Source: Cheilinus undulatus | Taxonomy: Eukaryota > Chordata > Actinopteri > Labriformes > Labridae | Direction: 5' to 3' | Length of the DNA stretch: 64,000 bases | NCBI RefSeq assembly: GCF_018320785.1 | Contig: NC_054882.1 | Coordinates: 31,376,719-31,440,718, forward strand | Shown: positions 43,850-54,480 of the stretch, in pieces | Numbering within the stretch: position 1 is the first letter of the stretch | Layout: the number at the start of each line of letters is the position of its first letter | Translations under genes and position numbers: made by a program | Notes under the pieces: model-generated | The model's database searches: none | Seen by the model: the letters and a program-made list of their open reading frames with translations, nothing else | What the model was told of the DNA's origin: nothing

Positions 43850-44230
43850 AATACTGACCATGAATCCTAATGACCTTTGACATCCAAAATCTAATCAGTT
43901 CAACCCTGAAAAAGAGTGAACATTTATGTAAAGTAAAGAAAAAAGCATATAGCGTTCCTGAAATATTGCATTGGCAAGCAAGTGATTTGCTCAAGCCCCT
44001 TAAACTTGACCTTTGACCTAAGACCTCTGAATTTGAATCTGTTCATTCTTAAGCACAAACATTTGTGCAAAGTTTGAAGAAAATCCTCAGAAAAGTTCCT
44101 GAGATATCCCATGAGGCCCATAGACCTTGACTTTCTACATCTAAAATCTAATCATTTCATCCTTCAGTCAGAGTGGACATTTGTACAAAGTTTGAAGAAA
44201 ATCACTCAAAATGTACTTACGGTGTTCACA
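43850..44230 (+). repeat. Satellite-like tandem repeat, unit about 110-130 bp
   Basis: About three diverged units each contain CTTTGACATCCAAAATCTAA, TCAGTTCAACCCT, GTGAACATTTGTGCAAAG, TTTGAAGAAAATC and GTTCCTGAGATAT. Single stray units occur at about 25880 (plus) and 53760 (minus). I know this as a widespread fish repeat; no coding role is indicated. Confidence 0.7.
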
Positions 44231-45085
44231 TAAATGGCTGGTACGTATGTACGTCCATATGGACAACCCCTAAAATAGAATTCCTCCAGCCCTGGATATT
44301 ACCAGCAGGAAGTTATGAAAATGAATTTTCATTTTGGATATTTATGGTTAAACTGAGACTCGTTAGAAACACATGAATGGCTGCAATTTTCTGCACCTTT
44401 GATCTGAACACACAAATTGGTAAAAAACAAAAAAAATTGGTCTGTTTCATGATATGTATTGATCCACCTGCCTCTATTGAACAGAATGTTCTAAATCAGA
44501 GGCCCTTCAATTTTCGGAAGTATGGTCCATGAAAAGGAAATGTCAAGATTAATTTAAAAGAAGCCACTGACATGGAGGCATTAGTCACAGACTAAACTAA
44601 AGCAGAGGTTGTATTGAAATGAGCTTTTAACCACACAGCTGCCCTACTTGTCAGTTCTGTCTGTCCCTGGAGAGAAGAGAGGACACCCGGTTTAATCTGG
44701 CTCTCTGCTGACTCATCATTTCTTCTTCTTTCAAGGTTGAGTTGGTGATGCAGCCGGCATTGTTGAGACTGAGGCAAAGAGAAAAAAAAAAGAAAGAAAG
44801 AAAAAAGTGATTGTATTTTCACTGGAATATCTTTTGTGCTTCCCGAGACCGGCCTGAAGCTCAGGGAACAGGCTGTGTCAGCACATTTTACTCTTTGATC
44901 CTTTTGGGGGAAAAGATGTCACAGACGGTGGCGAGGCTTCACATTTAAGGTGTCATGGTTCCACAGCTGACACATCTTTTATTTGTTCTGTGAAAAGAGG
45001 GTAAGGGAGAAGAGATTCATAAGGTTAAACCATCATATTCACACATATAAGACCACCTAAAGAGGCTGGCTGAGTTACAGCAATC
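44231..45085. other. Intergenic, nothing recognised
   Basis: No gene or named repeat. A purine-rich AAAGAAAGAAAG tract lies at 44783-44806. Confidence 0.4.
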
Positions 45086-45089
45086 AGGG

Positions 45090-46075
45090 CTGTGAGAAAG
45101 TATTTGCCCTGTTCAGTTTTTTTTTTTTTTTTTTTTTTTTTTTTGCATATTTGTTGCATTTAAATGTCTTACATCATCATTCTGATATTAGACAAAGATA
45201 ACCCAAGCAAATACAAAATGCGGTTTTTGTGATAACTGGCAATGAGTCTTACACATCTCTGTGGAGGAATTTTGGCCCACTCTACTTTTCAAAATTGGTT
45301 AAATTCAGCCACACTGGAGGGTTTTTGTAGCCTGACACGCCAGATGCATTTGTTTCACACATCTATCTGGATAACCTCCCATAGACAGTGTTTGGGAAAG
45401 GGCAGAGCCTTTGAAAAAAAAAAAAACTCAGAGGGTGATTGGATGAACGTTCTGACACATCTCTACGGGCCAATCAGAGCAACAAAACACGTGACGATTA
45501 GACTCTTGCCAAATCCAGTCTTTAAAACAAAGAAAAGAATAAAACTAAGTGCTGTTCTTTGTTCTTCTTTTAACGAAGAAATGTTGTCTGATAAAACTGA
45601 CACTATAGCAGCATCCACACTAATCTCGCCCGCCATAATTGCACTGGCTTCTTGTTGCTGCTTGCTTATGTCACGAAAGTACTGCCCCTTACTCCTGATT
45701 GGCCCCGTCACTTTCTTACAGGGTCCAATCTGTTCAGATGGGAGCTTTACAAGACGGATTCGCAAGTGAGAACCACAGAAATGGGCGAATCCATCTGCTT
45801 TGCAAGGTTAAGATTTTTGAGCATTAACTGCCTGTTTAAGGTCACAGCATCTCAACCAGATTTAAGTCTTGACTTTGACTCGGCCACTCCAAAAATGTTC
45901 ATTTTATTTTCTTTAAAGTAATTCAGAAGTAGACTTGCTCATTTGTTTTGGATCATTGTCCTGCTGAATAATCGAAGTGCACTGAGCTTGAGGTTACAAA
46001 CTGATGGATGGACATTCTCCTTCAGGATTGTGTAGCAAGCTATTGAAAGAGCAACAGCCTGGAGCAAACTTTAAC
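45090..46075 (-). mobile_element. Tc1-like remnant carrying a nested hAT-like insertion
   Basis: The left flank (TGAGAAAGTATTTGCCCTG, GAGGAATTTTGGCCCACTC, CAGCCACACTGGAGGG) and right flank (GAGCATTAACTGCC, GGATCATTGTCCTGCTGAA) are consecutive parts of one Tc1-type element known from fish. On the minus strand the right part encodes QQDNDPK, the Tc1 catalytic Asp block. The element is split at 45320 by a second transposon. A 28-T run lies at 45117-45144. Frames are broken. Confidence 0.7.
45328..45811 (+). mobile_element. hAT-like non-autonomous element, copy B, nested in a Tc1 remnant
   Basis: A 484-bp element begins TAGCCTGACACGCCAGATGC and ends CCATCTGCTTTGCAAGGTTAA (imperfect inverted ends). 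Flanking 8-mers GGTTTTTG (45320-45327) and GATTTTTG (45812-45819) agree at 7 of 8 positions. The interior is collinear with copy A at 8626-9155. No transposase is encoded; the 175-codon frame overlapping it is spurious. Confidence 0.75.
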
Positions 46076-47340
46076 ACTGTAAGATGCTGTTGATTGATGT
46101 CATTCTTACCTTTAAAATGACAGACACAATGACACAAGGCACTAGAGCTTACACAACATCTCACCACTGCTGGCATAACATTTAGAAATAGGCAGCTTGC
46201 ATATTTTGACATACATGTAGGAGTAAGTTGACCCCAAAACCACATTATCTAAGCCGTGTTTGTCCACTTGGATACATTCCTGAAATTCCACATACTCCGT
46301 CATTGCACTTAAAGGCTTGTACAAACATTTTGCCTGCATTTTGTAAAGTCCAGTTTTAGACAGACTTAGACAATAAATCTACTTTTCGTAACTTTTTTTT
46401 TAGAGAGAATTATCCAGAAATGTCTAACAAAATATTATCCGGATCCATCCATCCAATTTTGACAGTGCTTATTCCGTTGGGGGAATATCAGGGGGGGCTG
46501 TCAGGATGTCTCTGTAAAATTTCTGTTGGATCCCTGTACAGAATCTGAGGACATAAATGTAAAAATAGGCACCAAGACAAAAAGTCAATAAGACATGACT
46601 GTGTGCCATCTGCCATTTGGATGAACAGACAGATCCCAGTTAGCAGAGACCAACAAAACCAAACCTTTCATTTCCTCTTTAAAGTATCGCGGTATGACCT
46701 AAATTACAAGCCACACATTGTGTGTGTATTTTATAAAAACTCTTGACATTTACCTTCACTCTTTCCATGGCCTGTCTTTGTCACAGTGATGTCTCATTTA
46801 GGTTTGCATCTCCTCCTAATTTTAGGGCCTTTGCACTGACTCAGCAGTACAATATGTCAAAGTTATGCTCTGAGATGTCTACATTAATTCAAAATGACTA
46901 AACCTGCTTTATCTGTTTTAACTTGAATACTTGACATTTTAAAACTGTTTTCAAATAAAAGGAGTGATGAAGACCTGTAGTTACGGTAACACAGAGGCCT
47001 GCTTTGCATCACATGACAGAGTCCCCTTGTTTTTTCCTGTTTTCATTCACACAATATAAAACGTTAATAACACCGCTGCTTTTAAAGAAAATGAAACAGA
47101 CTGACGGTTTTGGATGTTGTTCTGCATTTTTAATGGTGCAAAGGCTACCAGACCAAGTTACAGTTCATGATCATGCAAATCATGTCTATCAATATTACAA
47201 GTGGTACAGTGTGAAATCTCCACTTTGGGAATTAATAGAAGTACTGACAGTTTGTTGGATGGAAAAATCACCAAATAATGTAAGATTAAAGACAATGATT
47301 TTCTGCTGTGTCTCCTTTATTGCAGCAGCAATGCTGCAGA
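46076..47340. other. Intergenic, nothing firm
   Basis: A short ATCCATCCATCCAATTTT stretch with GCTTATTCCGTTGGGG at 46443-46485 looks like the end of a common fish repeat. No gene is seen. Confidence 0.4.
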
Positions 47341-47346
47341 ATTGAC

Positions 47347-48390
47347 TGGGGCCCTCAAAAACCCATGGGCCCTCCTCAGTTATGACTTAATGATGACATC
47401 AATGCATGTGTGTTGGATCAGTAGCAATGGTGCCAGTGTCCTGACTAACAGTTACTTCATTTGAGATTGAAAAATTGTGTCAAGATTGCCACTTTTTAAA
47501 CCTTTTTAATAACTGTTTCCACATATTTTGCCCCATTTGTTTTCTACATAAAACCCATTTTTTATTGCCCATTTTGCCGCTTTTGAACTGCTTTTCACAA
47601 TATTACTACAGTTTTTTGCCAATTTAACTAACTTTCTCTCCCTTTAAACCCATTTTTGCCACCTTTAACCCTTTTGGCCACTTTTTAACTGCTTATTTGC
47701 CAATTTATTGCCATTTTTTTGCACTTTAAACCCATTTTTGCCACTTTCAGACATTTTTTTATTGATTTTAACACATTTTTTTGCCACTTTTAACTTAACA
47801 ACCATTTTTTTTCACCACTTTTTAACCATGTCAACCCACAGCTGCCTCAAATAACCTATTCTCTCAGTTTTTACCAATTGTTTTGCAGACCTTAAACTAC
47901 TCTGCACCACTTCTTTCCACCAAATTTTGCTGGTTTTAACCCATTTTTGCCACATATAACCCATTTTTGCTACCTTTTACCCGCTTTTCACCATTTTTAC
48001 CAGCCATCTTTGCCACCTCTAGCTAAATTTGTGCACACGTGAAGCCAAATTCTTCCACTTCAAACCCGTTTTTGCCACTCTTTCACCACTTTTCCCCACT
48101 TATTTCTGCCAATTTTTTCCACTTTAATTCTTTTTTTTTTTGCAAATTTATTTATTCTGCTTTTTTCTAAATTATTTTTTCCCTAAAAGTTATTACAGTT
48201 ACTTCTACTTTATTCATTATTTATACTTTATTTATCCTGACATCTGTGCACATCATGGCTTAGCTTTGAAGTCTGACATTAATTTCAAATGAGTTAGTCA
48301 TGTGTCCATCCACATTATGTTAACATAACCAAAAAATGTTATTCTGTTATCTGAAAAGCCCTAGAAAGCTCTCTCCTTTATGGGCAATAT
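47347..48390 (+). repeat. TTTTGCCAC minisatellite element, copy 3
   Basis: The left end CTGGGGCCCTCAAAAACCCA with GTGTGTTGGATCAGTAGCAA matches copy 2. The array of about 20-nt units (CCCATTTTTGCCACTTT) runs from about 47490 to 48180. The right part has CACATCATGGCTTAGCTTTG and GAAAGCTCTCTCCTTTATGG. Same strand as copies 1 and 2. Confidence 0.7.
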
Positions 48391-49065
48391 TGCAGCAGTG
48401 TCCTGTTTTTGTTTTTTTACATACTTTTTTTTAAACTGTGAATACGTTTGCATATTCATTATTATAGAGATCTGACACAATCAGACAGCCAGTAATTGTT
48501 CCGCTCTCTGTGGAAAAGCATCAAACAAGATGGTTTTAACTCTACCTACTTCTCTGGGTGAAGTGTGCCGTCACAGCTTAACGTTGGTTAAGCTATCTGA
48601 AGAAGAATGACTGTCTAATCTGAACTGAACGATGGACAAGAGTCTGTGGAGTACAAAGAAATCACATGCACCATCTGCAAGATTTCCGGTCTTAGTAAGC
48701 TGTAGCTGTCTGGGCCATGCCACAAATGTTCACGTATATTGGGGTCAAGCATTCATGGATTTTACCTGTTAACCTCTTACAAAGTCTAAACAACTTTAAT
48801 CCTTCACCTCTGATCCCACTGCTACATACGCTCAAGTGAAAGAACAAGTCGGTTTAAAAGCTTACAAGAATCAGTCGCCGCTGCTGGCAACAAGTTAATG
48901 CAGATTAGCTTTGTGAGACCACAAACAGTATCTTGTATCTTTACAGACTGTAACTGCTGCCACATGATAATTAATAGACACTGTTCGAACACTGACCAGA
49001 GCGTAAGAAATAAAAACATTAAAACATGATGTGTGACCAAAACAAGGGGAAAACGAGTTAAATTA
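48391..49065. other. Intergenic, nothing recognised
   Basis: No gene, RNA or repeat identified. Confidence 0.4.
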
Positions 49066-49069
49066 TCTG

Positions 49070-49510
49070 ATTCCTGCTAAGTGCATTATTTCATTTCAAA
49101 ATTCTAAGATTCTGATCCTAAGATTATGAGATAGTTATCTCAGAACTATAATAGAAGGATCTCAAAATCACAAGACAATAATGTTGTAGTCTTTAGATCC
49201 ATATCTTGTTACTATGAGATATGAGCATGCATGAATGCATTTTTCATTACATATGTTGTACTGTGGTTGTTTTTTGTCAATAGTCTGTCACCTTTTTCCA
49301 TCTTTGCACTCAGACTTAGGTGCCGCTGCACCATGGTCTTCATCCTGTAAGTGCATTTCAAATGCATTTATTCCAGCTCACAATATCTCACATTTACATG
49401 ATATGGAATTTAAAATGACAAAATAATTATTTCGTACTTTAAGGTAGTTATCTTTGGATTTTGAGATCCTTATCTCAATGATGTGGAAAAAACTAATAAT
49501 GATGAGATAA
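49070..49510. repeat. Degenerate TTATCTCA/TGAGATAA motif cluster
   Basis: Motifs such as ATGAGATAGTTATCTCAGAA, GATCTCAAAAT, TTTTGAGATCCTTATCTCAA and GATGAGATAAGG recur irregularly on both strands, resembling the motif of the 57-58 kb array. Confidence 0.45.
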
Positions 49511-50214
49511 GGAGTCAAAATGTCTTTGATTATTTGATGAATGCAATGTGTTTCTGTAGGTACAGACACATATTTGTTCTTCTTAGAGAAGAGAGCCATA
49601 AGTGGTATGTCGATGGGGATCAATCACAGGTGCTCTTAACAGGGGGATCAGGCATGGAATTGTATTTCATCTTTGGGAGAACTCCTCAGGCATTTTCACA
49701 TTAGATACCTATGTTTCATACTGTGCCTTAGGGCAGCTACTGGTCTGATTTCACATCATTAGTAACACTTTTCCTTGCTTGAGAATACTTGCTTATGTAC
49801 AGTCTGTAGCTCATCTGAAAATTAACCAGGAAGAAGCAACAATGGCAACTCAGGTTGAAATTTGTTTATGCTTTATGTTTAGAATTAACTTTAAAACTCT
49901 CCTTGCTGACAAGTCTGGCTTGGTTGCACAATCTCCTGCGCACTATAGCCGTGCCCACATGAATCATGCCCAAGGCCATCTATTAAGGTTGCATTCACAC
50001 TGACCAAATGAAACCAGTTTTTGGGGTCAAGTGTACTCACAGAGGCAGGAGGCCCACCAGATCAGTAAGTGCCCGTGCTTATGCACATTAAAACCCCTGA
50101 CCAAATAACACAATTTTTTAAAGCTCCAGCAACAGCGAGACAATCTCATTCAGTGGTGTAGTAATTCTGCTCTGCCTGGTTTAAAGTTCAGCTGGCAAAG
50201 GCAAGAACCAGTGC
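49511..50214. other. Intergenic, nothing recognised
   Basis: No gene or repeat family identified. Confidence 0.4.
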
Positions 50215-50352
50215 CTAGGTGTGGCCCAGGTGTGGGAAGCTTATGTACTTTTGGATTGCGGCACTCTGATGACTCATATCACTATCAAACCCTGAGAGCA
50301 TTGTTGTATCTTGTTGTGTGGGTTGTGATTGTAACAGTCTACTCAAGGTAAG
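50215..50352 (+). repeat. Direct repeat, left copy (pair with 51663-51796)
   Basis: CCAGGTGTGGGAAGCTTATG through TGATTGTAACAGTCTACTCA is collinear with 51672-51796 (CCAGGTGTGGGAAGCTTATA through TGATTGTAGCAGTCTACTTA), with few mismatches. The TAGCTA element lies between the copies. Confidence 0.75.
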
Positions 50353-50359
50353 GGTTGGG

Positions 50360-51110
50360 TTGCCAAAAGTTAAATTAAAAACCTGACCTGCAAAACCTGA
50401 TATAAAAAAAAGTTTAATTAAGCCAAGTAAACAGTCTGCTTACAAGAATAAAGCTTATCCTCCATGAAAACATTTTCATGGAGCTTTGTAGATAACAAAG
50501 CCATTAGTTAATGTAGCTAAAGTCTTGCTCACAAAGCATCTATGTAAGCTATGTATCTGTTATCTATGTAGCTAAGTTAGCTTTAGCTAGATTTGCTAAA
50601 GCTCACACATCCAATGCTAACTTAGATATAGATAACTAGCTAACATAGCTATGTAGCTAATGTAGCTAAAGCAGAGCTCACAAAGCTATGTATCTATGTT
50701 ATCTGGGTAGCTACATATCTACATTATCTATGTAGCTTAGTTTGCTTAAGCTATGTTTGCTAAGGTGCACTTTGGGAAAGCTAACTTAGCTTTAGACAAT
50801 GTAGCTACATAGCTAAAGCTAATCTCACAAAGCAGCCATGTAAGATGCATAGCTACATTAGCTTTAGCTTCAACTTGGCTATACTGCCTTATGTAGTAAC
50901 ATTAATTACATAGCCAGTGTAGCTTTGTTAGCTTTAGCAAAAGGTAACAAAGCTGAATTAAGCCACTGTTCGTGAAACTTTGAAAATGGGTCTTAACATA
51001 ATTTTATTCCCAGATTAGAGCACTGACCCTTTTCTCTATTTTATTCATGAAATGTTTCTTAGTCTGTTAGTGCTTGCAATGAATTGGGGGAAAAAAATCT
51101 AAAACTAGAG
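50360..51110 (+). repeat. TAGCTA-rich interspersed element, copy 2
   Basis: The left end has ACCTGACCTGCAAAACCTG, AGTAAACAGTC and CTTATCCTCCATG as in copy 1. The TAGCTA-dense interior is longer (about 50480-50960) than in copy 1. The right end has GAAAATGGGTCTTAACATAA, TTTCTTAGTCTGTTAG and an A run at 51090-51096. Confidence 0.65.
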
Positions 51111-51662
51111 ATATGTTGTATGGGCACATTATGGCAGACCCTTTTCCAGACCCCTCTTGACTGGTCTGTTGAGCTCAAACAGCGCTCAAACCAGCCAGCC
51201 TGTATATATATTTCAAAGTATGATACATGGTAAGTCATCAGCAAACAGCACCGCTAAAAACAGAAACAAAATCCCATGTGCACAGCTGTGAGAAGTTAAA
51301 GCTCTGTAGCTAGTTAAATAAGCTTATATGTTATCTGAGGCTATCTTTTTGTAATGTCTTCCCAGCCCTTGATAGAAAGCAGAAGGATAATAATCACATC
51401 ATCCCTAGGTGTAACAGATGATGCTAACACATTTTATGTCTGAATTTATATCTCTGAATAACATTCAGGATCAGCGTTTCATTACGATGGAAAACTGGTT
51501 ATTTAGTGACAGCAGGCACCAGAAGTCACACCCAATAAATTTACATAAGCTACCATGGGGTCTAGAAATTAGGTGTATTTAGAGGGAAGACTTAAGTTTG
51601 GATGATTAGTAATTGGGGGTCAATCAGTGCAGTGCCAAGTGTGTTTGTCGCTGATTACCTCT
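51111..51662. other. Intergenic, nothing recognised
   Basis: No gene or recognisable repeat between the TAGCTA element and the right direct-repeat copy. Confidence 0.4.
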
Positions 51663-51796
51663 GTTTGGGGCCAGGTGTGGGAAGCTTATATACTCTTGGA
51701 TTGCAGCACTCTGATGGCTCATCTCACCATCAGATAGTGAGAGCATCTTTGTGTCTTGTTGTGTGGTTTGTGATTGTAGCAGTCTACTTAAGTATT
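51663..51796 (+). repeat. Direct repeat, right copy (pair with 50215-50352)
   Basis: Second copy of the roughly 130-bp repeat described at 50215. It contains TTATATACTCTTGG, a TATA-like string. Confidence 0.75.
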
Positions 51797-51939
51797 TCAA
51801 GAACCTTTCTTTTTAAAGTTTGCAGATTTACCAGTGATGCTTGTTTCGTTGAACTGACAATAGTCAAACAGGAAGCAAGCTGACCACAGAGGAAGCACAA
51901 GGAATACCGCTATGGCAACAGTAGTAAATGTGAAGCACA

Positions 51940-52560
51940 AAGTTAGAAGTCAGAAGTGGAAGAACAAGCCGAGAAGCATCCCCACAGCATGATGCTGCCA
52001 GCTCTGTGCTTCACAGTGGAGATGGTGTGTTTTGTGATGTGCAGTTTTTGGTGTCGAAACATGCCAAACATAGCGTCCTGTCTGATGGCCAAAAAGCACC
52101 ATTTTGGTCTCATCAGACCAAAGAACTTTCTTCCATTTGACCATGGAGTCTCCCACTTGCCTTCTGGCAAACTCTAATGGAGATTTGACATGAGCTTTAT
52201 CTTCAACAGTAGCTTCCTCTTTGCCACTCTCCCATAAAGCTTTGACTGGTGAAGAACCTGGGCAACCGTTGTAGTATGCAGAGTCTCTCCCATCTCAGCT
52301 GCTGAAGCTTGTAACTCCTTTAGAGTAGTCATAGGTGTCTTGGTGGACTCTCACAAATCTTCTTGCACAGTCACTCAGTTTGCAAGGAACAGCCTGATCT
52401 GGGCAGATTTACATATGTGCCATATTCCCTCCATTTCTTGGTGTTGGATTTAACTGAATTCTCAAGTCAAATTATACTGACCATAATTGGTCTATAAAAC
52501 CAATAAAATGGTAAATTATCTAAGGGGGTTAATACTCTTTATTGGCATGGTAACGTGTCA
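51940..52560 (-). mobile_element. Tc1 transposase remnant
   Basis: On the minus strand, overlapping frames encode WSDETKMVLFGHQTGRYVW followed by TVKHRAGSIMLWGCFSA, the central catalytic block of Tc1-like transposases including the Trp-Ser-Asp-Glu motif. Frame changes separate the two parts and the ends are lost, so the copy is dead. Confidence 0.8.
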
Positions 52561-53750
52561 ACTCCCAAGCTGCCTTTGACCATGCAAGATAGGAGTTTTG
52601 AAAGTCACGATAGTGTCTGTTAAAAACTGAATCATCTCATTGCACACATGAGTCTCATATTTTCAGAATCAGTTAATATATTAAAATCTTGTAGTATGTA
52701 CCAGGATTAAAAGGACAATGGATGCCATGTTTATATCTGTCAATTCTGTATTTAAAAGAACTTAAGAGCATAAAAGAAGAAAGCACTGCAGACACAACAA
52801 CCTTGGGGTAATACATACAAAGCACACTATCATCAGCGTATTTCCTAACATGCATTTTTAAAAAGTATGCATCTCATTCAGGAGAGAGATTGCGAGAAAA
52901 GGACTGGCTTTTGAAAAACACACTTACAGACCAGAAACTGATGGAGATGTTATGATTAAACTTGAGATAATAACTGTGGACATGCTGTGCTGACAATGTC
53001 ACAAGGGAATGGTGATATGTATACCAAGCTTTAGGCTTTATACAAATTGGTACAGTTTATTCTCTTTACAAATGTCAGTGAAAGCAATGTTGTATGTTTG
53101 TTCACACTAAGCTGGACTGTTTCAGTACTTTTGTTTCTGAAAAATGTGATTGTGGCATTTTGCTGTGCAAGTACAAACTGACAAAGAAGTGGAGAGAAGC
53201 ACAGATCCAGATGCAGTCACCAAGGCCTGTACACTGTATCTTGTGGGTGGCCTTTAACAATAATCATCCTTGTCTTTTTTGAGGCCTTGTAAATGTGGGA
53301 GTTAGGCCACAGTGGTTCACAGTAACAGTAACAGAAAGTCCACACAGAGAAACAGACATTATAAGAGGAGCAGAAAGAAGATGGTGAAGGAGAGAGTGGT
53401 AAAACATTAAGTTGATGTAACAAAGGGACGTGACTCGAGTAAAGAAAAACAATCTTGTTTGGATTTGCCTGGGAATGTATTTACTGAGTGTTTAATCTTG
53501 TGATTTAAAACAATGTGATAACCATCTGTTGAAAATGAATCACCCCCAAGTGAGGGCCCACTTCCTGCCTGACAGGCATGGGTCTGCTTAAAGCCTCATT
53601 TAAACTGATGTGTCGACTAGCTACACGGTTTTGGCCTGTGCTGTCATGAACAACACAAACTTGGATGTTGCTGTTACATTAACTGCATTTTTGTCTCCAC
53701 ACCATCAATAGATAGGGCTGGAGGCATTGTGTTTTTTGGGTTGTTTGCCC
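52561..53750. other. Intergenic, nothing recognised
   Basis: No gene, RNA or repeat family identified. Confidence 0.4.
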
Positions 53751-53754
53751 ATCT

Positions 53755-53870
53755 GTTAAGGGCCTTTCTTCAAACTTTGCACAAATGTCCACTGTGACTC
53801 AAGGATGCACTGTATAGATTTTAGAAGTCAGAGGTTATGGTCACTAGGCCTCGTGTTCATCCCTTCCTTG
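53755..53870 (-). repeat. Single unit of the 43.85-kb satellite-like repeat
   Basis: CTTCAAACTTTGCACAAATG, TCCACTGTGACTCAAGGATG and TCAGAGGTTATGGTCA are the reverse complement of the unit found in tandem at 43850-44230. Confidence 0.6.
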
Positions 53871-53889
53871 GGGATTCTCTTGAAAAGTA

Positions 53890-54480
53890 GAACTCTTATT
53901 GGTTACATAAATCAGGACTGCAATTGGCTGTGTGACTGCAGTGCTCAATTTGGCCGCATGAATGCAATCTTCTGATTGGATGTTTCAAAGCTGCATTCCC
54001 ATTGGCTGTTTCAAAGCAGTGTTTTTATTGGCTGCCTATTTACTGGGTGAATGCAGTATATGAATGTAACCTTCGAACTGGCTGTTTAAAAGCAGCACTC
54101 CTAGGGTATCTAGCCTTCGTATTGACTGTATGAATTCAGTACACCCGAATAAAGCACCCTTTTTATCTGTAAGAAAGCTGCACTTCTATTTTCTGTATAA
54201 AAGTAGTCTTCCTATTACTTGTTTCAGAGCAGCTGCACAGAAATTGGCTGTATTAATGCAGTTCTTCTAATGTATGTAAATGAAGCACTCCAACTGACTG
54301 TGTAAAAGCAGTGCTCCTATAAGCTGTCTTAATGCAGTCAATCTATTGGTTGTATGAAAGCAGCATTGATATGGCATTCATATCGTACCATAAGCCTTCC
54401 TCTTGGCTGTATTTAAGTAATGCTCCTACTGGCTTTTTAAAAACACCACTTCTATGATGGTTGTATGAATGGAGCACTGA
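53890..54480 (+). repeat. ATTGGCTGT minisatellite
   Basis: About 18 degenerate units of roughly 30 bp. Each is a variant of CCTATTGGCTGTATGAA followed by TGCAGTGCT. ATTGG, the reverse of a CCAAT box, recurs in many units. Unit identity falls toward the right end. Confidence 0.8.

Noticed and set aside
45242..45769. 175-codon plus-strand open frame, the longest in the window
   Set aside because: It spans the junction of the Tc1 remnant and nested copy B, so it is a chance frame through two transposons.
50215..51796. Complete LTR retrotransposon
   Set aside because: No gag/pol frames, primer-binding site or polypurine tract was seen between the direct repeats.
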